This document shows positions 47,341-58,066 of a DNA stretch of 64,000 nt, piece by piece; the first letter of the stretch is position 1; the number at the start of each line of letters is the position of its first letter. Both the position numbers and the translations under genes were made by a program. The stretch comes from Corythucha ciliata. Lineage: Eukaryota > Arthropoda > Insecta > Hemiptera > Tingidae. Location of the stretch: contig CM075943.1 in NCBI GenBank assembly GCA_038030265.1, positions 7,874,001 through 7,938,000 of the forward strand, read 5' to 3'. The notes beneath the pieces were generated by a model, which was not told the origin of the DNA, searched no databases, and worked only from the letters and a program-made list of their open reading frames with translations.

Positions 47341-47771
47341 AATTGCCACGAGTTTTGTTTACTTGTACAGCTTTGTGCACTTGTAGGCTAGGGCTCTGTA
47401 TGTTCCATTTTTGTGCAAAGTTTCCATCCGCTAGCATCATTTTTGCGGCAGTTGTGCTAACAAGGAATTCGGAACTTCCACCTCCCACCATGACTACCCT
47501 TCCCTCTCCACTTTTTCGAAAAATGAAAACGTCAATCGAAGGCTGTTATTACACTGGGTTTTTGTGCCAAATATGTTGTCACTAAGTTAGGTTATACTGG
47601 TGAATGGTGGCGAAGAAGTGAAAACTAAAGAACGTTGAAATTAGAAGTATTTGTATTTGTATTTTCGTTGAGTGTGAAATACAAAATACTTTTGAAAATG
47701 TATTTCAAATACAAAGCCCAAAATACTTTCAAAAATGTATTTTAAATACTCAAGTATCTTGCCCACCCCTG

Positions 47772-48494
47772 TTGGGGATTGAGCGCTGGTTGTCGTATGC
47801 TCTGAGAAAACCCCTTGATTGTGAGTTTGAGGCTTCAACAGACAAAAAAGCAAGAACGTAGCGGGAACCCCCCCCCCCCCACCAATCATACCCCTACAAA
47901 GTAAGGACATGCATGCGAAATTTAATGTCCCCTCCCAAAAATGTTTTTTGGATCCGCTTCTGGGTAAACTGGAAAATTTCTCGTACCTTAGTTTCTACTA
48001 TTATAAAAAACTGGGGAAATTCGCGTCTATTAACCCCACGAAACATGTAATTTCATTTTTACGACGCCTGTTCGACCGAGAGATTACACTTGCCTCTTTA
48101 GTCTTCCTAACAACTGGAAAATTTTCCCTCATTATACATATAATCCATGGAACTGGTCTTTTAATGATTTTTTTATGGCGAAAATGAGCATTTGCGAGCT
48201 TGTGGCCTACCAAACTGGGCATTTTAACAACGCCCTTCCTATCGCGAAACTCCATCACTCATCTCTTTCATCATTCTATCAAACTCGTTTGACTACTAAA
48301 ATGGAGGAAAAAAGCGAAGTAACAAATAAAACGAGGCGAGTATAAAATGTGCATTGTTGTAGAATTACCCAAGAAAATTTAATATATTATTCATAATGGT
48401 ATAGTAAGTGAAGGTAGGACAAAAAAGAGGACGAGTTGACGTGAGGTAATGACCGACAAACGTGGGGGGGGGGGGTTGCAAAATTTCCGAGTCG
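47772..48494. other. interior DNA of the composite element, right side
   Basis: Starts with the TTGGGGAT octamer. It contains a C-run at 47869-47880, a TTGGATCCGCTTCTGGG word (47949-47965) like the ends of family 1 elements, and a G-run at 48464-48475. No gene recognised. Confidence 0.4.
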
Positions 48495-48595
48495 GGCTTC
48501 AGCTCTCAGCCCGGCCCGGCCCGAGAAATCTGCGGCCCGACCCGAGCCAGGAACCCTCGGCCCGGCCCGAGCCCGAGGCCATCCCTACTTACAAA

Positions 48596-48965
48596 GTGCC
48601 AAAGTGGCCTGGAAACTGATTTTTCCAAAGAAAAGTTAAACATGAACCTCCGGAGACCTAAAATATAGGAAAATTGGTGATTTTGTCGCGAGAAGTCGGC
48701 AAAAAAATTGAAAACTTTGTCCATAAATCTTGTTTTCGGCAAAAGTGAACTGCTAGTTGCCCCAAATCTCCCAATTAAAGCACAATAACTCACTTGGATT
48801 GGAACGGAATGGAAAAAAGTTGGCCTACAACCGTTGGTGGAGACAACATAGGGTTGAAGCAGGTGACCGCACCGTGACAATAAATAGTCGATCCGTGACG
48901 AAAATTGCCTTCTTATGTGGCTTAACTATGCTGTTTGCGACCTGATATTTGAGACACTGAGCTCG
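48596..48965. repeat. continuation of the family 1 array after the insertion, then unassigned DNA
   Basis: 48596-48760 has phrases such as GTGCCAAAGTGGCCTGGAA, GAGACCTAAAATATAGG and GGCAAAAAAATTGAAAAC, in the style of the array at 39140-39724. 48760-48965 shows nothing identifiable. Confidence 0.45.
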
Positions 48966-49189
48966 TTTTTGACAAAATTTGGTTCTCCGTGATCAGGAGA
49001 ATAGAATGTGCCAGAAGCTCGTCGTCGAAATGATTTTTGACGGAAGCCGAGCTTCCAGAACATTATATTCTCCTGCTATGAAAGATCAGAAATCGATGCA
49101 TTCCACAGGTAAAAAGAGGCAATATCTTTGTTTTTGACAAAATTTGTTCCCCTATGACCCGGAGAATAGAATGTGCCAGAAGCTCGTCG
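48966..49189. repeat. direct plus inverted repeat cluster
   Basis: GGAGAATAGAATGTGCCAGA with AGCTCGTCG occurs at 48996-49024 and 49161-49189, each preceded by TTTTGACAAAATTTG. Between them, GAGCTTCCAGAACATTATAT followed by TCTCCTG (49050-49075) is an inverted version. The origin is unknown. Confidence 0.6.
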
Positions 49190-49440
49190 AACAAGGAATT
49201 TTCGCAAATAAGTGACAATGTGAGCACGGTTTAATCGATTTTTAGCATTTTCTAGGGTACTAATCGGGTTGTGAGCTGGACATTTCCCGGAGTGCCTCAT
49301 GTCACTCTCAGGAGCAATTTGAGCCCATTTCAAAGGCTTAATAACGACGTGGGAATTTTAAGCACTTTTCGCCCAAAGCCACGTGGAGTATGTTTTTCGG
49401 GTTCCGAACCCACGCGTGGGGTCATTTTGCGTTGGACCTT

Positions 49441-49562
49441 ACACGAGTAAGTTTTTTGTTCAAAAATATGTTCAATCTGATCACAAACAGACGATTTGAT
49501 GCCGGGAACATCTGTTGAATTTTATTCAAAATGGCTACTTTGATCAAAAAACTTACTCGTGT
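49441..49562. mobile_element. small MITE or hairpin with 18-bp inverted repeats
   Basis: ACACGAGTAAGTTTTTTG (49441-49458) is exactly inverted at 49545-49562, with flanking CTT and AAAGG also partly mirrored. 122 bp, AT-rich centre, no coding capacity. Confidence 0.6.
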
Positions 49563-52500
49563 AAAAGGGGTTTTATATTTTTGGTGGTTTGAAAAAAATA
49601 ATGACGCTGCTCCACCTTGTTTCGTTAAATTATTGAAAATACCAACATTAAACTTATAGAGAGGGTAATAGGGCGAGGAGGGGGATGTTACTCACCCCCC
49701 TCCCGCATCCCCCGTGCCAAGTGAATGTTAAATTGTTTAGCCGTACTCTGCGAGAGTCTTTTGTTCTTGTACTTTTTTTTATTATTTGATTAATAATGCA
49801 GAGAGAGTAAAGTTTTAAGTAACTAATTTATTTATTTTTTTTCACTCTCCTTCTCTTTCTGACCCTTTGATCCATTCTATCTTTTTTCAGTTTAGTTCCA
49901 TACAAGTTAGCGTTGAAGGGCTTAAAAAAAAAAAAAAATTCATGCTCCGCTCAAAGTCAATAGCAATTTAATTTGTGTAAAGAGAAAGAAAAAAAATACT
50001 AGAGTGCTATGGATATTTGAATTTGTGATATTTTCGGAGAAATAAAAAGGACGTGCAATAAATATGTTATTTTGTGTGACGTCCTGGATTTGAATAGCTC
50101 CATATTTCGCGACCTCGCGAATCAGCATTTATTATACAGCGCAGTTCGTGTGTACAGTTAGAAAAGCCGAGTGTCATTTTAGATGAGGAATTTGGGTGCA
50201 TCACTTTTTGAAAATGTCCATATTTTCAGCTCGTTTTTAACCCGACTAACAGTATTTCCCGGTGACTAAGCCCTTTGGTGTAGTAGGCCAAAAGGATTCC
50301 GCGAGCCGTGCAACCCTTCCACCTGGAGTGAAATAACAAGAGGTGACGTTCAATTAGTGTTTGATAGCTGCGGCTTTAGCTCTCTTTAAGTGCCATTAAG
50401 GCGTAAATGGTTTCCCCTTCAGTAGTGCGGGAGGGGGAAGAGTTTGAGTATTAGCAACCTTTATATCCACCGTGATGTAGAGATGCGTCCATGGTAGTTT
50501 ACTATAGGAGGCTCTATACTAGCCTTATGCCTCCGCAACCCCTTAATTGTGTTCTTCTGACCGATCTCGTGGAAACTCAAAGGGAGACAATATGCCTACT
50601 CCACCCACAAGGGGTAGAGAAACGTCGGCTCACTTGTTTGTTCTTTGTTCCGGAGGAGCGAATTGTTCATAGTGTGTCTCTTTGCATGACGCTTCTAAAA
50701 CAAAAAGGGAATTGTGTGAAAGCCCTCGAAGGAGGAGGAACTATTTAAACAAGCTCGGTTGCTTTTAATAATGGAAAGAGGGTAACTCAAGTTCAATTAT
50801 GGGGGAGGGAACTGATTTTTCACTGACTTCTATTGAGTTATTAACTTGGTTCATCAAGCAACCCGATTGTTTATTTTTTTATCGAAGAAATGAGCCATCA
50901 GTTAATTAAAGTCAACAATCCAGAGGATCATTCGTTTCCAAATTCACAACTCATTGTAATTACAACGAATCCTTCTTACACGGAAAGAATATTAAATATG
51001 TTTTCCAGAACTCATTAAGATGGCTTTACTTTCAACAGAAAGAACGTGAGTAGAATCCACTGTGTTCTTTAACAATCGAGCAGCTTTTTCCACAATATTA
51101 AGGAGGAAATGTCGGATAAGAAAGGCAAACCGAAGGAATTGGGTAAAAAGAAGAAAGCTGTTCAGGAGAAAGCATTTTTATAAACTGATAAGTGTCAAAT
51201 ATTTTCTTGCTCCAAATCATGCAGGTAGAAACTTATTATTTTCCCTTCTAGGTCAACAAGTAACAAAAGTAGGTTGGTATGTGATAAATATGATATTTTA
51301 TAAAATGGTGAAACACGAGGCTTTACACGAGATAAAGAAGATTGACCGAACAAACTGTTTAGCTGGAGTTTAAAACCTCTGTTTTAAACGAGTTTCTCTT
51401 CTTCGTTTACTTCAAAATGAAACTCATTCGTATAATATAGTACAAAACTCCTTGAAAGGCAGAACTAAATCTTTACGGTCCTACGTCTCTGACTAATCCT
51501 GATGAGAAGCTCTGAAGATGAACTCTCTCGGCCCCTCTTCATCCTTCTAAAGCCTTCCGCTTGCCACAATTTTGGGAAGTTTAACCCCCGACCTCACTTT
51601 CTCCACTTTCATAATGATCTTCTAGACAAGGCTCAACTTATCGCTATTAAACTTTACCCTCAGAAAGGATTGAACTTGTATCGACGCATGGGGGCCTTCG
51701 GCGTGGCTAATGTATGGAAAGAGAGGCCGATATACCGGATGGTGACGAAAGCTGTGTTCGGGTTTATCGTCGTAATTTTAATAGGAGATCCTAAAATCTC
51801 TCCAATGAGGTGACTAAGTCTATTGTGTGTGCTGAGTCGATAAAAATTAGCCCCAAGTCCATGGGCTGATTACTTCTCGAGTTATAGCATAATTTGTTAC
51901 AAAAAACCGTTGTTTTTGGCTTGATTAGTTTATTAAAATCCTCACGCCCTACATTTGTCGGAGTCGGGTCTTATGTCGTTTCTAAAGTACAAATTCTCTA
52001 TTCTGATGAGCGCGCTGAAAGACAGTCGGAAAGTGGAAATTGGCCAAAATTTCCGCCCACCTAACCATGAGGCATTTTGGCGAAAATATAGAAATGGACG
52101 AGACCTCGTTTGGCTTTCTCATCACGGGGAAACGGAAAATCGATACAGATTTTCCATCGGACGAACCGTTGAAGTATAGTTCTCCCCGTGATTCCGGCCG
52201 CTTCGGCCCTTTTTCCGGGGCCGTACGAATTTTCCTGTGGGCGACGGCTACATCTGCCCGGAAGTCTTGGGAATAAAACCCTTGACGCAGGCGGACGTCG
52301 CTGGCTCACAGTGGAGCGGAGAAATAATGCGGAAACCAAGGACAACGCGAAACCCTCAGATGAAAAAACCCACGGACGATACGACCAGGGAGATCCTTTG
52401 CCCTAATTATACCTTATCGTTGATCCTACAAAAATCGGCTACATTGGCTTGGAGGAGTTTTTTACTATTCATTTCTTATAAGGACAGTTCTTTATAGACG

Positions 52501-53000
52501 GATAAAATTCCTCAAAAGAGAGAAAATTAGAGACGTGAACCGAAATACAACAGTGAATTTAATTGAAACAATAATTTAATTTTATCCTCTTTTTTCTTAG
52601 ATTCACATCAAAGCCATGTTCACTAATTGAGCCACGGTATTTTGTGCCGAACGATTAGTGAACTTCATTAACGCTCAATTCCCCAAAATTCAGTTGCACT
52701 CGAATAGATGGTAGCGCGTGGATGGGAATTAGCAAAATCACGACAAATCACAGTTCGAAAAGGAACTTTTAAACTAAAGATATCGTTTGAAATACATTCT
52801 TAGAATAGTATACAAAAATATTGAAGAATCCTCCAAATATTTAACTTTGAACTTGACCCCTTTTCAAAAGAAACCCAGCTATAATCGAAGTGACTTTACT
52901 TGAAACTATGAAAGTTATTATACATCTTAGAAAATGGAAAAATCCCTTTTTTCCCCTTCTCTGTTTTCCATCGGGCGGAAAACTTCACGGCCAATGCAAG
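49563..53000. other. unassigned DNA, no gene recognised
   Basis: Some 3.4 kb with only short frames. 51062-51373 (Lys/Arg-rich), 51502-51813 and the overlapping frames at 51955-52497 have no motif I know. An A-run lies near 49925. No element ends were found. Exons of a host gene or an older element cannot be excluded. Confidence 0.4.
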
Positions 53001-53370
53001 TATACTGTGAGAGAGCTTTCTTTCTCGAGTCAAATAAGGGCCTGTTAGATCAGTGTAATGGGGTTTCTCGAAAATTATTTTAAGAACTTTGAAGCGCGGG
53101 GAGCATCTAAATGGCAAAACAAAGTTTTTGAATTGCATTCAAACTTTTTTTTTTCCCCCTCGCCTAACGAAAGTTTTCCTGATGACGGCAGTTTTTCTTC
53201 CTTTACCAGCGCGAACTAAACGAAAGCATTATTCGCTCATGGTGTTAGGTGTGAGGAATAAATACAGAAAAGTCTACGAGGCAGAAGCTCGGATGGTTTG
53301 GGGGATCGGAAAGGTCTTCCCATGGTTTTATTTTGGAGAAAGATGAACAATTTAATACTTTGTTCAAGAA

Positions 53371-53664
53371 ATGTGGGGGGGCCACCGTATCAGCCATTCT
53401 GGGGTGAGACTGGAAGTCCCGGAAGATCGAAATGTACTCGGCGAGTTATCTGCGTTCTACCGATCTACCGATTTCGCGGACGTACTCTCTACCATTGCCT
53501 TGAGTCAAGAAGCGGGTATTTTCAAACTGCACACCGCATCTTCTTTCCGCATCATTGTAGATGAGAAGGATTTTGAGAAGGTCTCCGATCCGAATTTATG
53601 GCCTCATGGGTGTCTCCTCATGTCCTCATGTGTCATGGGTGTTGCCTTCGCAGCCGACAGCTGA
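53371..53664 (+). pseudogene. possible LINE ORF1 C-terminal part, upstream half of a split LINE
   Basis: The frame ends with a SSFRIIVDEKDFEKVSDPNLWPHG-type block, whose SF..V.......WP pattern resembles the C-terminus of several insect LINE ORF1 proteins. It lies 45 bp left of the gypsy insertion site. The endonuclease start of a LINE lies directly right of that element (62886), in the same orientation. I infer that both belong to one element. Recognition of the ORF1 block is tentative. Confidence 0.4.
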
Positions 53665-53714
53665 TCCCCCACTGAGTTCGCATGAATGACTATCAAATAA
53701 AACCGCAAGCCATT

Positions 53715-53825
53715 TGAATTATTGGAGCATGACAAGGTTCCAATTAACGTTGACGACGTAAGACAGACTCAATACTTTATTTATAATCACACTTAGTCAA
53801 TTATTCAACTCAACCATCATAATCA
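53715..53825 (-). repeat. 3' LTR of the second gypsy, first part
   Basis: 111 bp starting TGAATTATTGGAGCATGAC. It is interrupted at AATCA by the LINE and resumes at 58379. Confidence 0.95.
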
Positions 53826-54100
53826 GTTGATCACGAGCATTCAAGCAGTGAGGAGCTATTTATTCGTTCTGTGGACTCGAGATTGTTTGTTTCTATTCAA
53901 TTGGATTGTTTTCATTCAATTCCTATATTATTCGGTGCGTGTATGAGTGACAAAAGGAAAAATAAAATAGTACGCGTTGAAATAAATAATTGAAACTTTT
54001 GTGAGTTGACGGACATTGACCTTGGTGGAGTTTTGTGTTTTTCGCGTAGATTATAAACTTCATAAATAAATCTACGTTGAATACGGTTCGTATTAAAAAA

Positions 54101-55051
54101 ATGGACTGCAAAAAATGCTCACGCGATCTTTTCACGCCAACAAAAACTGCGAAGTGTGCAATTTGCGAATCCTCGTTTCATCCTTCATGCACTCGCATTA
54201 AAAATTTGGAAAGTTTCAAGAAGATGTCGAAAGAGGCAAAGGACCGCTGGAAATGTGATTCATGTAAAGAAGGAGGAGCAGGTGTAACTGATGGTACCGG
54301 GAGCGGCACCAATAAACAAACAGTCCGCGACACCGACGTTCTGAGAACAGAAGGAGAAGTGACCAAAAATGTTGAGAGTACTCTATTAGAGATGAATGCC
54401 AAGCTCAATAAGATTATTTCGATGGCAGAGGATGTCAAAGAGCTGAAAGAGGCTGTCACCTTTATGAGTGATCAGTTCGACGTATTTTCTGAGAAAGTTT
54501 CATCCTTGGAAGCGACCATTGAACATATGTCGAAGGAAAATAGGGAATTGAAATCAGTGGTAAATGAACTTCAATTCAAAGTCGACATACTTGAACAAAG
54601 CTCACGTAGCAATAATTTGGAATTGAACTGTGTCCCGGAAACTAGGAATGAAGACTGTACAGAAATTGTAAAAACTATGTCAAAAGTCTTAAACGTGCAG
54701 TGTGGTGAGGTTCGTGCAGCTTTCAGAGTGGGCGCGGTTCGCAAAGACCGTCCGCGGAAAATTTTGGCAGTGCTCAGTTCATCCGATGATGTAAATAAGT
54801 TGCTAAAAGCTGTCAAAACTGAAAAGAGCCTTTCTGCCCAGCAGTTATGTAAGGATTGGCCCAATGAAAGAATATACGTCAATGAGAACCTAACGTCTTT
54901 ACGGTCCGAGCTGTTGCGTCGGGCGAAAGCTAAGGCCAAGGAGAAAGGCTTTAAATACGTTTGGGTGAAGAACTGCATTGTACACGTAAGGAAAGACGAC
55001 GGCGAGAGGGTGTTCACAATAAAGTCTGCTGGTGACCTGGACCGTATGTAG
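54101..55051 (+). CDS. LINE ORF1 protein, PHD finger plus coiled coil
   Basis: I take the ATG at 54101, giving 316 residues; an upstream TTG at 54077 is in frame but unlikely. Residues 3-55 form a C4HC3 PHD-type zinc finger (Cys3, 6, 19, 22, His27, Cys30, 52, 55). Residues of about 95-175 are heptad-rich and should form a coiled coil (VTFMSDQFDVFSEKVSSLEA). The C-terminal third (RSNNLELNCVPE, AAFRVGAVRKDRPRKILAVL, KYVWVKNCIVHVRKDDGERV) matches the RNA-binding C-terminal region of insect LINE ORF1 proteins, which also resembles the baculovirus FP25K-type domain. It should coat the element RNA as a multimer. The stop lies 36 nt before ORF2. No internal lesion. Confidence 0.85.
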   Translation: MDCKKCSRDLFTPTKTAKCAICESSFHPSCTRIKNLESFKKMSKEAKDRWKCDSCKEGGAGVTDGTGSGTNKQTVRDTDVLRTEGEVTKNVESTLLEMNAKLNKIISMAEDVKELKEAVTFMSDQFDVFSEKVSSLEATIEHMSKENRELKSVVNELQFKVDILEQSSRSNNLELNCVPETRNEDCTEIVKTMSKVLNVQCGEVRAAFRVGAVRKDRPRKILAVLSSSDDVNKLLKAVKTEKSLSAQQLCKDWPNERIYVNENLTSLRSELLRRAKAKAKEKGFKYVWVKNCIVHVRKDDGERVFTIKSAGDLDRM

Positions 55052-55087
55052 TATTATTTACTATTATTTACTAAACTCTAAACAACG

Positions 55088-58066
55088 ATGAACACATTAC
55101 ACAATAACTTGGAATGGTTTGATGTAGTCACAGAAACTGAATGTTCTACTGTTAATGATTTGAACATAACTTTAAAGAATAATACAAGCTTCCTAATTTT
55201 GTGTACTAATATAAGAAGTATTCAAAAAAATTTTGATGAATTTATTATTAATTTACAACAAATAGGCAGAAAACCTGATTTTATTTGCTTAACGGAAACG
55301 TGGAACAGTTCTCAATCTATAATTCAGAGCATACCTGGCTACTGCTCTATATCAAGTTCTCTCTTCTACAATCAAAACTCAGGTGTTATTGTATTTTACA
55401 GGGACAGTTGTCGAAACGTCAACTCGACTGAAGTCCAATTAGAAGGAGGTAACTGTATTATTACGAATTTTGATTTCAGGGGTCATCCATTTAGAATTAT
55501 AGGGTTATATCGCTCTCCTTCGTCAAACGAAGTCGGAAAATTTGTGGATCAAATTGTGCAGTTGTGCGGCAACAAAGGGGTGAATACTATTGTGATGGGT
55601 GATACCAATATTGATACCTTAGACTCAGACCTAAACACAGCGAGTAAACTGATTCTGTTGAATGGTATGGCTGAAGTTGGTCTTACACCATACATCTCGC
55701 GCCCAACAAGGATACAAGGAGATAAAAAATCCTGTATTGATCAAATTTTCGCTCGGCCATCCAGGCATTTTGATGCTGAAGGTATAATCTGGCAATCTAC
55801 CGTAACGGATCACTTCACCTCTCTTCTGAAGCTGGCTTTTGAAACCAAAATCGAAAACTCCAATACAATTGGGCGTCCAGAAAGAATTGTAATTGACTAC
55901 AACCTGTTGGGGGACAAATTGGGCGACGAAAAATGGGAGCGTGTTCTTAACTCGTATGACGTAGACGAATGTGCGGAGGCGCTTCACAAGATTTTGCAAG
56001 ACTGTATCAACTCCTGTACTTCGAAAAAGCAACTGTTGTCACATAAGATGACCTCCTTGAAACCGTGGATCACACCTGGCTTACTGAAAAGTATCAGGAA
56101 AAAAGAAGTGTTATACAACAAAATCAGGAAGTCTCCTTTTGATCAGGCACTCCGCAAGCATTTCAATAAGTACCGTAATAAGTTGACCTCATTGATCAGA
56201 CAGGCCAAAAATTCGTATTATGAAGCTCGATTGGAGTCAGCAGGTAAGGATTCAAAGCAGGTATGGAATGTTGTGTCCGAAGTTGCTCCAACCTCCATGC
56301 GAGGCAAAAGAAGAATTGATTCATTGATCGACGATTCCACAGGAACTGTTGTAAAAGTTGAAGACGACCCTGTTGAAGTTGGGAATTTGTTAAATCGCCA
56401 CTTTACTACAGTCGGCGGGAAAATAGCTGGAACCATTGGTCAGTTATGTGATGGTGTTCAGCCAATGGATGATCACGAGGCACCTCCAGATTTCCTGTGT
56501 GACCCTTTCTTCACGGTGAGTTCCAGTGAAGTTTCAAAAATTATCGAGAGCTTAAGAGGTGGTTCTTGCCCTGGTTTCGATGGAGTGACAGTAGCCATGT
56601 TGAAAAGATTCAAAAGTCATTTAAGTGAGCCTCTAACATATTTAATAAATTTAAGCTTTGCGACCAAGAAGTTCCCCTCCCTTTACAAGGAAGCCATTGT
56701 AGCTCCACTGTTCAAAAATGGAGACCCCAGAAGAGCAGAAAACTATCGTCCCATTTCCCTTTTGTCAAATATTGCTAAGGTAATCGAGAAGGCTGTCAAA
56801 TTATACCTTACCCGTTTTGTAGAGGACGAAAAGCTGCTGAGTGAATTTCAATTTGGGTTTCAAGCTAACAAGTCAACTCAAGATGCTATCGCCTTTCTTT
56901 TCAGTCAAATTGAAAGCAGCCTCGATAAGGGTCGGAAAGCTATGGCAATATTTATGGATCTTACCAAAGCCTTCGACACGGTTTCACATAAAAAACTTGT
57001 CCAAGTCCTTCGAAATGTTAGTATGAATGAAAGTTTCCTTGAATGGGTAACCAGCTATCTCGACCTACGATTGCAACGCGTCAAAATTGGAAGTCATCTC
57101 AGCGACGCCCGAACTTTTCAGTATGGAATCCCGCAAGGAACTGTATTAGGGCCTATTCTCTTCGTACTTTATGTCAATGGATTATTTGGACTTAAACTAG
57201 AAGGACAACTGGTTTGCTTCGCTGACGACATAGCTCTTATACTCTGCAACGACGCTTGGGATCGCCTTCTGCGAGCGGCTTCTTCTGATCTCAATAAGAT
57301 AAACGCATGGTTTTCCGAACATGGGCTGAAGTTGAACTATACCAAGACAAATTTCATGGCGTTCGCGTTCAGACCGAACGATGTCCCTGTGATCGGAAAC
57401 TTGGCCGTACATTCGAACGCTTGTCAGCAATCTCTCACTGTAAATTGTACGTGTCCCTCCGTCAAACAAGTTGCTGAAACAAAGTATTTGGGAATGTTGA
57501 TAGATCAGAATTTAAATTGGACTGCTCATGTTAATTTCCTCAATTCTAAACTGAGGAAGCTTATACCAATGTGTTATGAAATTAGAAATTTCCTTAACTT
57601 CAAAGCAAAAAAAATGGTCTATTATGGTCTTGTACAATCGCTAATTGTATATTGTTCCGCAATTTGGGGCTGTGCCTGGCCGACAACCCTCAAAACAATT
57701 GAAGTTTCACAGAAAACGCTAATTAAAATCCTCTGGAGAAAGCCTCGGCGATACCATTCTGAAAAACTTTTCAAGGAAATCAATGTGCTTTCTTCCAATG
57801 ATTTAATTGATAAAATTTCAATAATTCAAGTTTTTAAAATGAAAAAAAATATTAGTAAGTTTGAAATAGTTGATGGACCTACGCGATCTTCAAACAAAAT
57901 GCTACTAAAACTGCCTTTCAAAAACACTTCTACCTGCCAAAAATCCCTAGATTATAGAGGAGTTAAATTGTTTAATGAGATACCAGAAAATATAAGAAAA
58001 ATAACCGAACTGTCAAAATTTAAGAGTGCCTTAAAAATTTACTTTGCGACTAGAATGAGCCTATAA
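55088..58066 (+). CDS. LINE ORF2 protein, APE endonuclease and reverse transcriptase
   Basis: 992 residues, uninterrupted. The endonuclease occupies about residues 35-250: LTETW with Glu70, GLYRSP at 139, GDTNID at 171-176 and TDHF with the catalytic His242. It nicks the target so that its 3' end primes cDNA synthesis. RT lies at about 500-790: ENYRPISLLSNIAKVIEK, FMDLTKAFD (622-630), GIPQGTVLGPILF, the catalytic FADD (711-714) and the KYLGMLID thumb block. The C-terminal part ends in the usual LFNEIPENIRK and FKSALKIYF blocks. All catalytic residues I can check are present, so the element may be able to move. Confidence 0.92.
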   Translation: MNTLHNNLEWFDVVTETECSTVNDLNITLKNNTSFLILCTNIRSIQKNFDEFIINLQQIGRKPDFICLTETWNSSQSIIQSIPGYCSISSSLFYNQNSGVIVFYRDSCRNVNSTEVQLEGGNCIITNFDFRGHPFRIIGLYRSPSSNEVGKFVDQIVQLCGNKGVNTIVMGDTNIDTLDSDLNTASKLILLNGMAEVGLTPYISRPTRIQGDKKSCIDQIFARPSRHFDAEGIIWQSTVTDHFTSLLKLAFETKIENSNTIGRPERIVIDYNLLGDKLGDEKWERVLNSYDVDECAEALHKILQDCINSCTSKKQLLSHKMTSLKPWITPGLLKSIRKKEVLYNKIRKSPFDQALRKHFNKYRNKLTSLIRQAKNSYYEARLESAGKDSKQVWNVVSEVAPTSMRGKRRIDSLIDDSTGTVVKVEDDPVEVGNLLNRHFTTVGGKIAGTIGQLCDGVQPMDDHEAPPDFLCDPFFTVSSSEVSKIIESLRGGSCPGFDGVTVAMLKRFKSHLSEPLTYLINLSFATKKFPSLYKEAIVAPLFKNGDPRRAENYRPISLLSNIAKVIEKAVKLYLTRFVEDEKLLSEFQFGFQANKSTQDAIAFLFSQIESSLDKGRKAMAIFMDLTKAFDTVSHKKLVQVLRNVSMNESFLEWVTSYLDLRLQRVKIGSHLSDARTFQYGIPQGTVLGPILFVLYVNGLFGLKLEGQLVCFADDIALILCNDAWDRLLRAASSDLNKINAWFSEHGLKLNYTKTNFMAFAFRPNDVPVIGNLAVHSNACQQSLTVNCTCPSVKQVAETKYLGMLIDQNLNWTAHVNFLNSKLRKLIPMCYEIRNFLNFKAKKMVYYGLVQSLIVYCSAIWGCAWPTTLKTIEVSQKTLIKILWRKPRRYHSEKLFKEINVLSSNDLIDKISIIQVFKMKKNISKFEIVDGPTRSSNKMLLKLPFKNTSTCQKSLDYRGVKLFNEIPENIRKITELSKFKSALKIYFATRMSL

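Larger units (their letters stand above)
42789..47771. mobile_element. 5-kb hAT-like element carrying a VAC14 retrocopy (TSD TTGGGGAT)
   Basis: The left end is CAGGGGTGGGCAAAATACTT. The right end inverted is CAGGGGTGGGCAAGATACTT, a 13-bp perfect repeat and longer with one mismatch. Identical octamers TTGGGGAT lie at 42781-42788 and 47772-47779. Both subterminal regions contain GTATTTTAAATAC-type words (42800-42935 and 47640-47765). The interior holds family 2 phrases (43141-43510 and 45721-47340; TTTTAGCCGCGAATTAGCGC style) and the intronless VAC14 copy with its poly(A). CAGGGGTGGGC...GCCCACCCCTG with an 8-bp duplication is a classic hAT signature. There is no transposase, so mobility would need one in trans. 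Confidence 0.85.
39733..48587. mobile_element. 8.9-kb composite hAT-like element with GC-rich ends (TSD CTTACAAA)
   Basis: The left end TAGGGATGGAATCGGGCCGG and the right end, inverted, TAGGGATGGCCTCGGGCTCG are flanked by identical octamers CTTACAAA (39725-39732 and 48588-48595). Both ends continue into GGGCC/GGCCC-rich subterminal repeats (to about 39822 on the left, from about 48495 on the right). Two further hAT-like elements with their own octamers are nested inside (40669-42421 and 42789-47771), as is a foldback (40169-40528). Removing the nests leaves about 2.1 kb of own sequence without a recognisable transposase. The hAT assignment rests on 8-bp duplications and terminus style. Confidence 0.75.

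Noticed and set aside
51502..52497. Overlapping frames that might be exons of a host gene
   Set aside because: No recognisable domain, and frames overlap in several phases with no consistent splice sites that I could see.
54077..54100. Extended ORF1 start with eight extra residues
   Set aside because: The upstream codon is TTG; the ATG at 54101 starts directly at the PHD finger.
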